A stretch of DNA of 64,000 nt, taken from assembly GCF_006716785.1 (NCBI RefSeq), contig NZ_VFPQ01000001.1, positions 3,286,001 to 3,350,000 of the forward strand. The letters are read 5' to 3'. The notes beneath the pieces were generated by a model. The model worked only from the letters and a program-made list of their open reading frames with translations, was not told the DNA's origin and did not search any database. Both the position numbers and the translations under genes were made by a program. Positions 36,642 through 45,437 of this stretch are shown here, one piece after another (position 1 is the first letter of the stretch; each line of letters begins with the position of its first letter). The stretch is from Thermopolyspora flexuosa (GTDB lineage Bacteria; Actinomycetota; Actinomycetes; Streptosporangiales; Streptosporangiaceae).

Positions 36642-37811
36642 TCAGCCGCGGCCGATGCGCCCGAACGGGCCGCTCACCGCGTAGGTGACGCCGCCGGTGC
36701 CGGACGCCGGCCCCGCGGCCCCGCGCTGCGAGGAGAAGTAGAGGTGCCGGCCGTCCGGCGAGAACGCCAGGCCGGTGATGGCCGAGGAGTCGTGGCCGGT
36801 GACCCGGAGGAACGGCGCGGCGGTGCCGTCGGCGGTCAGCACGTCGATGGTCATGCCGTCGCCCGCCACGAACAGCTCACCCGTGTCGCCGACCAGGGCC
36901 GGGATGAGCGACGCGGCGTCGGAGGTGGCCTCGAGGCGGTGGTGCACCGCGTCGTACGACCACACCAGCCCGTCGGCGGTGACGAACCGGCACACGCCGT
37001 CCGCGAAGTGGCAGCCGGCGGGGCGCTCGAACCGCCGGGCGCCGGGCACCTGGCTGCGCACCGGTTCGATCAGGCCGGCCGGGTTGGGCACCCGCCGCCA
37101 GACGATCGGCCCGGCCCCGGCGGGGGCGGTGACGAGGACCTCCAGCGTCCCGGAGGTCAGGTCGCCCCACTCGTCAGGGACGAACCGGTAGAAGCAGCCG
37201 TCCGGCTCGTCCTCGGTGAGGTACACGACCCGGCGGTCCGGGTCGCACGCCAGGCTCGAGTGGGTGAGCCGCCCCATGGACAGGCGGGGCATCGCCGCCG
37301 CCGTGCCGTACGGGTCGCATTCGAAGATCCGGCCGCCGGGGATCGCCTCGCCGGACAACCAGGTGTGCCAGGGCGTGGCGCAGCCCACGCCGTTGAAGCT
37401 GGTGCCGGAGAGGATGCGGTAGGCGCCGCGCGCCGTCCCGTCGGGCGCGAAGCGGATCGCGGTGACCCCGCCGAGCAGCGAGGTCTCCGAGTTGGAGACG
37501 TAGATCCACTCGTCGCCGTCGGGGAAGCAGGCGCCGCCGTCGGGCGCCGAATGCCACACCACGCCCGCGGTCTTGTACCCCGAGCGCGCGATCACCCGTA
37601 CGGTGAACCCCTCGGGTACGGCGATGCCGTTCTCGTCGGGGGCGCGCAGCGGGCCGTAGGGGCCGTTGCGGGAGTGCGGGCGGGCGGCGGCGAGCACCGC
37701 TCGCCACAGCGGGCCATCGGCCGCGGTGTGCCGGATGGCGGAGGCGGTCGCGCGTCTCCCGCCGGGCGGCGCAGCGAGCGCCCCCGGCCGGGCTGAACTG
37801 CTGCGGGACAT
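36642..37811 (-). CDS. PhoX/DUF839-family protein
   Basis: A 389-aa beta-propeller-like protein of the PhoX (DUF839) family; classic PhoX enzymes are Ca/Fe-dependent alkaline phosphatases. Family features are IAVPEGFTVRVIARSG, WHSAPDGGACFPDGDEWIYVSNSE, GGVTAIRF, TPWHTWLSGEE-like TPWHTWLSGEAIPGGRIFECDPYG, MGRLTHSSLACDPDRRVVYLTEDEPDGCFYRFVPDEWGDL. It is shorter than PhoX phosphatases (about 600 aa) and lacks a clear Tat signal; the N-terminus is Ser/Arg-rich without an RR motif, so a cytosolic role or loss of phosphatase activity is possible. The ATG at 37811 follows GGGGGAGAG. Confidence 0.85.
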   Translation of the reverse strand: MSRSSSARPGALAAPPGGRRATASAIRHTAADGPLWRAVLAAARPHSRNGPYGPLRAPDENGIAVPEGFTVRVIARSGYKTAGVVWHSAPDGGACFPDGDEWIYVSNSETSLLGGVTAIRFAPDGTARGAYRILSGTSFNGVGCATPWHTWLSGEAIPGGRIFECDPYGTAAAMPRLSMGRLTHSSLACDPDRRVVYLTEDEPDGCFYRFVPDEWGDLTSGTLEVLVTAPAGAGPIVWRRVPNPAGLIEPVRSQVPGARRFERPAGCHFADGVCRFVTADGLVWSYDAVHHRLEATSDAASLIPALVGDTGELFVAGDGMTIDVLTADGTAAPFLRVTGHDSSAITGLAFSPDGRHLYFSSQRGAAGPASGTGGVTYAVSGPFGRIGRG

Positions 37812-38088
37812 GCTCTCTCCCCCAGAGCACTCGGCGACGGACGCCGGCCGGATCGGGCGTCCAGACACACGCTACGCCTGTGCTCCGGCACCATGGGGGA
37901 TTTCGGGTGAACGATGCGTGTTTCTTGCACCCTGCTCCGCCGCACCGCCCGGCCGGGTGCGGGGTGAGGGGCGTCCCGCGGCGCCCCGCCCCGCATCCCG
38001 CGTACGCTCCGTGCCGGGCGGATGCCGGTGGGTGAAGGGCGCGTCACCTCGCAGCGTCACCTCGCAGCGTCACCTCAAGATGGCCCGG

Positions 38089-38556
38089 TCAGCGCTGGGC
38101 CTGCATCATCCAGTGCTGCTGCTCGAGGTCCTGGGCGGCCTCGATGAGCAGGTCCTGGGTGACCGGGTCGGGCTGCTCGGTCCGGTCCACGCGCTCGCGC
38201 ATGCGCCGTACGCAGCCCTCGAGGATGTCGGTGAACGCCTCGACGACCTGCGTGTCCTGGAGGTAACCGGCGTTGAGCTGCTTGAGCTGGGTCTCGCGGG
38301 CAACGGTGCCGCAGCGGCCGTCCGGGTTCACGCCGATGGCGATCGCCCGCTCGGCCACCCGGTCGGTGTGCTTGCGCGCCACGTCGACGATCTCGTCGAG
38401 CTGGAGGTGGAGCGAGCGGAAGTTGCGGCCCACGAGGTTCCAGTGCGCCTGCTTGGCGAGCAGCGACAGGTCGATGAGATCGATCAGCGCACCCTGCAGG
38501 CATTCGCCGACTATCTTGCGGTCGCTGTCGTTGAGGGGGCTGGTGATCGCCGACAT
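38089..38556 (-). CDS. dps: Dps-family DNA-binding ferritin
   Basis: A 155-aa dodecameric mini-ferritin that stores iron and protects DNA from oxidative damage. The intersubunit ferroxidase site is visible as AKQAHWNLVGRNFRSLHLQLDEIVDVARKHTDRVAERAIAIG (His, then H-x-x-x-D-E), the Dps signature. The C-terminus is short (EQQHWMMQAQR) without a long basic tail; the N-terminus is also short, so DNA binding may be weak. It is divergent from a MerR gene whose promoter carries twin palindromes, and may be part of that regulon. Confidence 0.93.
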   Translation of the reverse strand: MSAITSPLNDSDRKIVGECLQGALIDLIDLSLLAKQAHWNLVGRNFRSLHLQLDEIVDVARKHTDRVAERAIAIGVNPDGRCGTVARETQLKQLNAGYLQDTQVVEAFTDILEGCVRRMRERVDRTEQPDPVTQDLLIEAAQDLEQQHWMMQAQR

Positions 38557-38674
38557 GGGTCCTCCCGTGTTGGTCCTGGGCTTCGCCGCCGGATACCGGC
38601 CACCCGGCGGGTCCTCCGCCGCCTACCCGGGCGGTTCTCCGTTATGCGTCCGCCCGCGGAGCGCATCCTGACAT

Positions 38675-38699
38675 TGACAGTGTCATAATGACAGTGTCA
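38675..38699 (+). promoter_or_regulatory. Twin palindromes at the merR promoter
   Basis: Two identical 11-bp palindromes TGACAGTGTCA (38675-38685 and 38689-38699) are separated by TAA. TTGACA (38674-38679) overlaps the first and could be a -35; with the 19-nt spacing usual for MerR-controlled promoters the -10 would be ATTGTT (38699-38704), directly before the GGGG ribosome site and ATG at 38710. Confidence 0.7.
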
Positions 38700-38709
38700 T
38701 TGTTGGGGT

Positions 38710-39525
38710 ATGAGCGAGACGTGGACGATCGGCGAGCTCGCCGAGCGGGCGGCGGCCGCCCTGGCCGGGGAGGCCGGGCAGGGCACCGGTGACGGCCGGA
38801 TCCGCGCGGTGCCCAACGAGCGGCTGATCCGCTGGTACACCACGATCGGGCTGGTCGACCCGCCTCTCGCCCGCCGCGGCCGCGTCGCCCTGTACGGCCG
38901 GCGCCACCTGATGCAGCTGGTCGCGATCAAGCGGCGGCAGGCGGCGGGCCGCAGCATCGCCGAGATCCAGGCCGAGCTCGCCGGCGCCACCGACGCCGTG
39001 CTCGCCGACATCGCCCGCATCCCGCCGTCCGCCCTGGCGCCCGCGGCCCGCCCGGCCGCCGCCGTGCCCGGCGCGCCGGACGACCGGGCCGCCGGTGCGG
39101 CGCCGCGGCCCGTGACCACGCCGGGCGGCGATCCCGGCACACCGAACGGCCCGGCGGGCCGCCGCGACCGGTTCTGGGCGCGGCGCTCCCCCGCCGAGCC
39201 CGGCACCGGCCGGACCGGCGTACCGGCCGCGGCCGACGGGGGCGCGCCCGCACCGCCCGACGGTGTGGGGATCGCGCCCGCGCCCGCGTCTCCGCCGTTC
39301 CCCCCGGTGCTCCGCACGCCCGGGCCGGACGCCGTGCCGTACGGCGTGCCGGAGCCGGTGCCCGGGCTGCGGCTCGCGCCGGGGGTGACCCTGCTGCTCG
39401 ACACGGCGGCGCGCCCGCCGGACCCGGACGACCTCGCCGCGATCGCGGCCGCCGCCCGGCCGCTGCTCGACGTGCTGCTGGCCCGCGGGCTCGTCGGCGG
39501 CCCTACCGAGGGGAGCCCCACGTGA
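38710..39525 (+). CDS. MerR-family transcriptional regulator
   Basis: A 271-aa protein. The N-terminal winged helix-turn-helix is TWTIGELAERAAAAL...PNERLIRWYTTIGLVDPPLARRGRVALYGRRHLMQLVAIKRRQAAGRSIAEIQAELAG (about 5-92). Unlike classical MerR proteins it has no long dimerisation coiled coil or Cys metal site; instead a 110-residue Pro/Ala/Gly-rich linker leads to a C-terminal LAPGVTLLLDTAARPPDPDDLAAIAAAARPLLDVLLARGLV. The same architecture accompanies VIT/VWA genes in Streptomyces. The next gene, 93 nt downstream, is such a protein and is the likely target; twin palindromes upstream suggest autoregulation. Confidence 0.88.
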   Translation: MSETWTIGELAERAAAALAGEAGQGTGDGRIRAVPNERLIRWYTTIGLVDPPLARRGRVALYGRRHLMQLVAIKRRQAAGRSIAEIQAELAGATDAVLADIARIPPSALAPAARPAAAVPGAPDDRAAGAAPRPVTTPGGDPGTPNGPAGRRDRFWARRSPAEPGTGRTGVPAAADGGAPAPPDGVGIAPAPASPPFPPVLRTPGPDAVPYGVPEPVPGLRLAPGVTLLLDTAARPPDPDDLAAIAAAARPLLDVLLARGLVGGPTEGSPT

Positions 39526-39618
39526 CCCGCCCCGGCCGCGGCCCGAGCCGCAACCGATACGTCACCGGCGCGCCCGGCGCCGGGCTCCGCCGTACCGAAC
39601 CCGCCCAAGGGAGTTCTC

Positions 39619-41979
39619 ATGAGCGTTACCGTCACACCGCTGCGGGGCCGCTGCGTCCCGTTCCCCGACGCCGGGCTCGGCGCGCTCGCCACCGCGCAGG
39701 GCAACCTGCCGCTGGAGAGCCTCGACGTCACCGCCGACGTGTCCGGCCTCGTCGCCGGGGTCGAGGTGGTGCAGGTCTTCCGCAACGCGTTCCCGGAGTC
39801 GCTGGAGGCCACCTACGTCTTCCCGCTGCCCGACCGGGCCGCGGTGACCGGCTTCCGCATGGAGGCCGACGGCCACGTGGTCGAGGGCGTGCTGCGCGAG
39901 CGCGGCGAGGCCCGCGCCGACTACGACCGCGCGCTCGCCGAGGGCCGGCGGGCCGCGATCGCCGAGGAGGAGCGGCCGGACGTGTTCACCGTCCGGGTCG
40001 GCAACATCGTGCCCGGCGAGCGGGTCACGGTACGGCTCACGCTCAGCCAGCCGCTCGCCTACGAGGACGGCGCGGCCGTCTTCCGGTTCCCGCTCGTGGT
40101 CGCCCCGCGGTACATCCCGGGCACCCCGCTCGACGGCACGCCGAGCGGCGCGGGCACCGCCCCGGACACCGACGCGGTGCCGGACGCCTCCCGCATCACC
40201 CCGCCGGTGCTGCTGCCCGGCTTCCCCAACCCGGTACGGCTGTCGCTCGCCGTGCACCTCGACCCGGCCGGGCTCGACCTGCGCGAGATCGAGTCCAGCC
40301 TGCACACCGTGGTGCGGGAGGGCGGGGACGGCGGCGCGCCGCTCACCCTGCGCCTGCAGCCGGGCGAGCGGCTCGACCGCGACTTCGTGCTGCGGCTGCG
40401 CCTGGCCGCCTCCACCTCCCTCGCCCTCGTCCCGGACGAGCCGGGCGACGGCAAGGCCGAGGCGGCGGAGGGCACCTTCACGCTCACCGTGGTGCCCCCG
40501 GCGGCCGAGGGCGTGCGCCCGCCCCGGGACGTGGTGCTGCTGCTCGACCGCTCGGGCAGCATGCACGGCTGGAAGATGGTCGCGGCGCGGCGCGCGGCGG
40601 CCCGCATCGTCGACTCGCTCACCGCGGACGACCGCTTCGCCGTGCTGTCGTTCGACCACGCGGTGGAGCGCCCGCCGGAGCTCGGCGAGGGCCTGGCGCC
40701 CGCGACCGACCGCAACCGCTTCCGCGCGGTCGAGCACCTCGCCCGGCTGGACGCCCGCGGCGGCACCGAGCTGCTGCGGCCGCTGGAGCAGGCGGCCGAC
40801 CTGCTCGGCACCGCCGAGCCCGGGCGGGACCGGGTGCTCGTGCTCGTCACCGACGGCCAGGTCGGGAACGAGGGGCAGATCCTCGAGCGGGCGGGCGGCC
40901 GCCTGCGCGGCGTGCGGGTGCACACGGTCGGCGTCGACCGCGCGGTGAACGCGGGCTTCCTCGGCCGGCTCGCCGCGCTCGGCGCGGGCCGGTGCGAGCT
41001 GGTGGAGTCCGAGGACCGGCTGGACGCGGCGATGGAGCACATCCACCGCCGCATCGGCGGCCCGCTCGTCACCGACCTGGCGCTGCACGCCGAGGGCCTC
41101 GGCGTGCTCCCGGACACCGTGACCCGGCTCGGCTCGCTCTTCCCGGGCGTGCCACTCACCGTCAGCGGCCGGTACGCCGGCGCGGCGGGCGGCGCGGTGG
41201 TCGTCCGCGGCCGCACCGCCGACGGCGAGCCGTGGGAGCGGCGCGTGCCCGCGGTCGTGACCGGGGGCACGGCGGCCCGCGCGCTGTGGGCCCGCGCCCG
41301 GCTGCGCGACCTGGAGGACCGGTACGACGCCGGCGAGTGGGACCTGGAGCGGGAGATCGTCGAGACGTCGCTCCGGTTCGGCGTGCTGTGCCGGTTCACC
41401 GCGTTCGTCGCGGTCGACTCGCGGGTGGTCGGCGACGGCGGGCCCGGCCACCGGGTGATCCAGCCGGTCGAGCAGCCCAGCGGCTGGGAGCCGTCCGCCC
41501 CGCCGTCCCCGCTCGCCGCCGCGCCGATGGCGTTCACCGCGCCCGCCGGGCCGCCGATGGCCGCCGCGTACGGCGCCGCCCCGGCCGGCCCGCCGCCCGC
41601 CGGGCGGGGGGCGACCCGGGGGTTCTTCGCGGTGCGCCGCGCCCTCCCCGGCTCCGGGCTCGGTGGCGCGCCGATCGAGGTGGACTTCACGGCGCTCGCC
41701 GCCGAGGAGCTGGCCCGGCTGCGCGAGGCCGCCGGAGGCTCGCCGTACGAGCGGCGGATGCACCTCGCCGACCTCGCCAGCCGGCTGCGGGTCCTCGCCG
41801 AGCACCATGCCGAGCTGTCCGCCCTCGCCGCCGAGCTGGAGGCCGCGGAGGAGCCCGGTGCCGACCTCGACCGGCTCTGGCGGCGCGCCGAGGAGGTCCT
41901 CGCCCGCGTCGCGGGCGGGCGGCCGGCGAACCCCGACCTGCCGGGCGGCTCCGGCCGGCCCTTCTGGAAGCGCATGTGA
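39619..41979 (+). CDS. VIT and von Willebrand A domain protein
   Basis: A 786-aa protein with the domain plan of inter-alpha-trypsin-inhibitor heavy chains. The VIT domain occupies about 10-140 (VSGLVAGVEVVQVFRNAFPESLEATYVFPLPDRAAVTGF...VRVGNIVPGERVTVRLTL). The VWA domain lies at about 300-470, with an intact MIDAS DxSxS in VVLLLDRSGSMHGWKM and the later Thr/Asp positions in GGTELLRPL and LVLVTDGQVGN. A C-terminal Pro/Ala-rich linker ends in a small helical domain. There is no signal peptide or membrane segment, so it seems intracellular. AAGGGAG precedes the ATG. It sits behind its MerR regulator and opposite dps, suggesting a stress role that is not experimentally defined. Confidence 0.9.
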   Translation: MSVTVTPLRGRCVPFPDAGLGALATAQGNLPLESLDVTADVSGLVAGVEVVQVFRNAFPESLEATYVFPLPDRAAVTGFRMEADGHVVEGVLRERGEARADYDRALAEGRRAAIAEEERPDVFTVRVGNIVPGERVTVRLTLSQPLAYEDGAAVFRFPLVVAPRYIPGTPLDGTPSGAGTAPDTDAVPDASRITPPVLLPGFPNPVRLSLAVHLDPAGLDLREIESSLHTVVREGGDGGAPLTLRLQPGERLDRDFVLRLRLAASTSLALVPDEPGDGKAEAAEGTFTLTVVPPAAEGVRPPRDVVLLLDRSGSMHGWKMVAARRAAARIVDSLTADDRFAVLSFDHAVERPPELGEGLAPATDRNRFRAVEHLARLDARGGTELLRPLEQAADLLGTAEPGRDRVLVLVTDGQVGNEGQILERAGGRLRGVRVHTVGVDRAVNAGFLGRLAALGAGRCELVESEDRLDAAMEHIHRRIGGPLVTDLALHAEGLGVLPDTVTRLGSLFPGVPLTVSGRYAGAAGGAVVVRGRTADGEPWERRVPAVVTGGTAARALWARARLRDLEDRYDAGEWDLEREIVETSLRFGVLCRFTAFVAVDSRVVGDGGPGHRVIQPVEQPSGWEPSAPPSPLAAAPMAFTAPAGPPMAAAYGAAPAGPPPAGRGATRGFFAVRRALPGSGLGGAPIEVDFTALAAEELARLREAAGGSPYERRMHLADLASRLRVLAEHHAELSALAAELEAAEEPGADLDRLWRRAEEVLARVAGGRPANPDLPGGSGRPFWKRM

Positions 41980-41983
41980 CCGC

Positions 41984-42021
41984 CGGGCCGCCGCCGCACC
42001 TCGCCCTGCGGCGGCGGCCCG
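41984..42021 (+). terminator. Terminator hairpin after the VIT/VWA gene
   Basis: A perfect 15-bp stem (41984-41998 with 42007-42021) with an 8-nt loop begins 4 nt after the stop codon. It has no T-run, as is common in this GC range. Confidence 0.65.
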
Positions 42022-42321
42022 CCGCGCAGGGGAAGGCTGCGCCGTGGCCGGTACGGCACCGCTCACCGGCGAGGGCGTTCCGCTCCCTCCGGCCGCTCCG
42101 CGGATACCACTGTCAATGGGACGCGAGTGAACATCCGTGACCGCCCGGCTCCGCGGCGGAGGCGGCCACGGGGGGCCTTGGCGATCTTCGCGGCGTGCGC
42201 CGGACCGGGTAACACGCTTGTCATGCCGGGTTGCTTCGGCTGCAACATCGCTGGGTTTCACTACCCGCTGACCCTGCACCGCCCCCACTTCACTGCGCGA
42301 TCTTCCGCGGAGGTGGCCACC
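42022..42321. other. 300-nt gap before the glutamate-synthase-like pair
   Basis: No gene supported. The frame of the downstream gene remains open back to a GTG at 42127 but the extra 65 residues are mostly Arg/Pro-rich. Probably holds the promoter of the next two genes. Confidence 0.4.
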
Positions 42322-43044
42322 GTGGCCGAGGTGACCCTGGATGCCGACCGGCTGGGCATCCGCGGGCTCAACACGGCACTGCACGCCGTGCCCGCCGGGG
42401 CCCACGTCCGTGTGCTCAACCCGCGCGGGCGGCACAACCTGGCGGTCGGGCTGCGTGAGCGGGTGACGGTCGACATCGCCGGGCCGTGCGGCCACTACCT
42501 CGGCGGCCTCGGCGCGCGCGCGGAGATCACGGTGCGGGGTCCGGTGGGCCGCGGCGTGGGCGAGAACCTCATGTCCGGCGGCATCCGGGTCCGGGGGGAT
42601 GCGGGGAGCGGCGCCGCCGCCGCGGCGCGGGGCGGCACCATCGCCATCTCGGGGGACTGCGACTCCGGCGCCGGGATCGCGCTGGCGGGCGGCACGCTCG
42701 CGATCGCCGGGAACGCCGGGCCGTACTGCGGCCGGGCCGCCCGGTCGGGGGTGATCCTCGTGTGCGGCGACGCCGGGCCCGGGCTCGGCGACGCGCTCGT
42801 CGACGCGGTGATCTACGTGGGCGGCCGGATCGCCGGGCTCGGCGAGGGCGCGCTCGCCGCGGAGCCCGACGAGAACGACCTGACCGCGGCGAAGCTCATC
42901 GCCGCGACCTGCGGGTTCGACCACGTGAACCCGGAGAACCTCACCAAGGTGACCTCGGTGCGGTACCGCCCGCGCCTGCTGACCGGCCGCCGCGCGAGCG
43001 GGCGTCCGCCCGTGCCCGGACGCCTCTCCGCGGCGAGCGCGTGA
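42322..43044 (+). CDS. Glutamate-synthase-like GXGXG domain protein (GlxC/MgsB type)
   Basis: A 240-aa right-handed beta-helix equivalent to the C-terminal GXGXG domain of glutamate synthase large subunit. Repeats of the G-x-x-G-x-x-x-G type are evident: GRHNLAVGL, GPCGHYLGGLGARAEITVRGPVGRGVGENLMSGGIRVRGDAGSG, GGTIAISGDCDSGAGIALAGGTLAIAGNAGPYCGRAARSGVILVCGDAGPGLGD. Free-standing versions act as one subunit of split glutamate synthase-like enzymes (GlxBCD, N-methylglutamate synthase MgsABC). GGAGGTGGCCACC ahead of the GTG at 42322 fixes the start. The FMN partner follows 178 nt later; the glutaminase-type subunit (GlxB/MgsA) is missing. Confidence 0.85.
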   Translation: MAEVTLDADRLGIRGLNTALHAVPAGAHVRVLNPRGRHNLAVGLRERVTVDIAGPCGHYLGGLGARAEITVRGPVGRGVGENLMSGGIRVRGDAGSGAAAAARGGTIAISGDCDSGAGIALAGGTLAIAGNAGPYCGRAARSGVILVCGDAGPGLGDALVDAVIYVGGRIAGLGEGALAAEPDENDLTAAKLIAATCGFDHVNPENLTKVTSVRYRPRLLTGRRASGRPPVPGRLSAASA

Positions 43045-43221
43045 CCGACCGGCGCGCCCCGCGTCGGCGCATCCCCGACGCGCCCTCCCTCGAGACCCAC
43101 CACCCCGCCCTCCCCCCGGGAGGCCCGGCGCGGGGCCGCCGCGTCCACCTCCCGCACGGGGGCGGGACCGAAACGATCACCGGAGAGCAGAGGAGCGGAT
43201 GAGGAGCCGTCAGGAGACCGC

Positions 43222-44544
43222 ATGAGCCACACGTTCCCACCGCACGTGATCGCCGAGATCCAGGAACGGGCGCGGCTCGGGCGGTACGGCGTGCGCGGAC
43301 GGGGCGCCACGCGGCGGCTCCCGACCTTCGACGACCTGCTCCTGCTCACCGCGGCCGCCGGGCGGGACGGCGAGGCGCCGCGCGGGCCGTGCCGTACCCG
43401 GACCGTGCTCGGCACCCGGTACGCCCGGGAGCCGGTGGTGCTCGACCTGCCGGTGACGATCGCCGCCATGGCGTACGGGGCGATCTCGCCGGGCGCGAAG
43501 GAGGCGCTCGGCCGGGCGGCGACGATGGCGGGCACCGCGGCCACGACCGGCGACGGCGGCATGACCCCGGAGGAGCGGGACGCGGCGAAGACGCTCGTCT
43601 ACCAGCTCACCGCGTCCCGGCACGGCGTCGACCCGGACGACCTGCGCGCGGCCGACGCGGTGGAGATCGTGCTCGGCCAGGGCGCGCACCCGGGCGCGGG
43701 CGGGCTGCTGCCGGGCGAGAAGGTGCCGCCGCGGGTGGCGCGGCGGCGCGCCGTGCCCGCCGGGGTCGACCTGCGCGCGCCCGTGGACCATCCGGACTGG
43801 TCGGGCCCGGACGGCCTCGCCGTGAAGATCGCCGAGATCCGGGAGGTCACCTCCTGGCGGGTGCCGGTCTTCGTGAAGCTGGGCGCCTCCCGGGTCACCG
43901 AGGACGTGACGCTCGCGGTCACCGCCGGGGCGGACGTGGTCGTGGTGGACGGCATGCAGGCCGGCACCGGGGGCGGCGAGGAGGTGCTGATCGAGCACAC
44001 CGGCCTGCCCACGCTCGCGGCGGTGCGCGTCGCCGCCGACACGCTCGCCGGGCTCGGCGTGCGCGGCGAGGTGCAGCTCGTGGTCTCCGGCGGCATCCGG
44101 ACGGGCGCCGACGTCGCCAAGGCGCTCGCCCTCGGCGCGGACGCGGTGTCGGTGGGCATGGCCGCGCTGATCGCGCTCGGCTGCAACGCGTCGTCCGACG
44201 ACACCGGCGCGGACGTCACCGCCGACTACCGGGCGCTCGGCACGGTGCCGGGCTCGTGCACCGCCTGCCACACCGGCGGCTGCCCGGTCGGCATCGCCAC
44301 CCAGGACGACGTGCTCGCCGACCGGCTCGACCCCGACCTCGGCGCCGAGCGGGTGGCGAACTACCTGCGCGCGATCACCGCGGAGGCCGCGCTGCTCGCC
44401 GAGGCGTGCGGGCACGCCTCGGTGCACGACCTGCGCCGCGAGGACCTGGTCGCGCTCACCGTGGAGGCCGCCGCGATGGCCCGGGTCCCGCTCGCCGGGA
44501 CGACCTGGATCCCCGGTGTGCTCCCCGGCCCGGCGGACGGCTGA
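43222..44544 (+). CDS. FMN-binding glutamate-synthase-family protein (GlxD/MgsC type)
   Basis: A 440-aa barrel corresponding to the FMN/synthase domain of glutamate synthase. Landmarks are PVTIAAMAYGAISPGAKEALGRAATMAGTAATTGDGGM, VEIVLGQGAHPGAGGLLPGEKV, VFVKLGASRVTEDVTLAVTAGADVVVVDGMQAGTGGGEEVLIEHTGLPT, VVSGGIRTGADVAKALALGADAVSVGMAALIALGC, and a C-x2-C-x4-C iron-sulfur-type loop in CTACHTGGCPVGIATQDD. It would transfer an amino (or alkylamino) group to 2-oxoglutarate or another oxo-acid. The ATG follows a weak AGGAG. With the GXGXG gene it makes two of three parts; the ammonia source is unclear. Confidence 0.88.
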   Translation: MSHTFPPHVIAEIQERARLGRYGVRGRGATRRLPTFDDLLLLTAAAGRDGEAPRGPCRTRTVLGTRYAREPVVLDLPVTIAAMAYGAISPGAKEALGRAATMAGTAATTGDGGMTPEERDAAKTLVYQLTASRHGVDPDDLRAADAVEIVLGQGAHPGAGGLLPGEKVPPRVARRRAVPAGVDLRAPVDHPDWSGPDGLAVKIAEIREVTSWRVPVFVKLGASRVTEDVTLAVTAGADVVVVDGMQAGTGGGEEVLIEHTGLPTLAAVRVAADTLAGLGVRGEVQLVVSGGIRTGADVAKALALGADAVSVGMAALIALGCNASSDDTGADVTADYRALGTVPGSCTACHTGGCPVGIATQDDVLADRLDPDLGAERVANYLRAITAEAALLAEACGHASVHDLRREDLVALTVEAAAMARVPLAGTTWIPGVLPGPADG

Positions 44545-44566
44545 GCCGTACGGCCGGGCCTCGGGG

Positions 44567-45391
44567 TCACTCCTCGGCCGTGACCGGGTCGCCGACCCGG
44601 ATCGTGCCGGTGCCGTCCGGGATGAGGTTGACGGCGAACCACACCTTGCCGTCCCAGCGGCGGTGGCGGGACAGGGTGCGGATCGGCTCCTTGCCCTTGG
44701 TCAGGGTGCCGGGGTCGATCGTGGTGAGCACGCACCGGTCGCAGAGCTTGACCGCGCGGAACGGCACGTCGCCGATGCGCACCCGCCGCCAGCGGTCCTC
44801 GGCGAACGGCTCGGGCACGTCCTCCACGACCACGCTCGGCCGGAACCGGGTCATCGGCAGCGGTTCCGGCGGCTCCTCGCCGCGCTCCACCGCGCCCTCG
44901 GCGATCCAGTCGTTGAGCCGGCGCAGCGAGGCGGTCGAGGCGAGCAGCAGCGGGTAGGCGTCGGCGAAGCTCACCCGGTCGTCCGCCGTGCCGTAGTCGG
45001 GGTCGACCGGCCGCCGGGTGGGGTCGTCGAGCCACACCAGGCGGGCCGGGACGCCGAGCAGCGCGGTGAACCAGGCGGCCGCCTCGTCCCCGGCGTCGAC
45101 CGCGTCGACGTCGTCGTTCCAGATGCGTACCCGCCGCGTCGGGGTGCCGGGCGCGGGGGACACCTGCAGCGGGTCCGCGTGCGGCCCGGTCAGCGTGAGG
45201 CCCCGGCCCTCGGCCGTGGCCGCGACGGCGAGCATCCGCGGGTGGTCCCGCGCGGTGAGCACCATGCCGTCGGCGTCCACGACCATGTAGCGGCGGTCCC
45301 CCGCCAGTCCCCAGGGTTCGACCTGCGCCGTGGCGACCTGCAGGCCGCGCGTGGACTTGATGGGGTAGATGTGGATGCTTCCGAGCCGCAT
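44567..45391 (-). CDS. MOSC-domain protein (mARC-like)
   Basis: A 274-aa protein with an N-terminal MOSC beta-barrel (MRLGSIHIYPIKSTRGLQVATAQVEPWGLAGDRRYMVVDADG, about 1-115) and a C-terminal MOSC domain (about 140-270). The molybdenum-coordinating Cys is in FRAVKLCDRCVLTTIDPGT, and MTRFRPSVVVE is typical of mitochondrial amidoxime-reducing-component relatives. It probably reduces N-hydroxylated compounds with an external electron donor; unlike some bacterial relatives it has no fused ferredoxin. It is convergent with the FMN gene. Confidence 0.9.
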   Translation of the reverse strand: MRLGSIHIYPIKSTRGLQVATAQVEPWGLAGDRRYMVVDADGMVLTARDHPRMLAVAATAEGRGLTLTGPHADPLQVSPAPGTPTRRVRIWNDDVDAVDAGDEAAAWFTALLGVPARLVWLDDPTRRPVDPDYGTADDRVSFADAYPLLLASTASLRRLNDWIAEGAVERGEEPPEPLPMTRFRPSVVVEDVPEPFAEDRWRRVRIGDVPFRAVKLCDRCVLTTIDPGTLTKGKEPIRTLSRHRRWDGKVWFAVNLIPDGTGTIRVGDPVTAEE

Positions 45392-45437
45392 GGGCCGACG
45401 GTACCAGCGGGCCGCGCAGAATCCGAGGGATTTTCGA

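Noticed and set aside
42230-42300. Peptide CNIAGFHYPL upstream of the GXGXG gene, resembling the CGIxGF start of class II amidotransferases
   Set aside because: Only six residues match, the expected next 200 residues are absent, and the cysteine is not at a start codon; most likely chance.
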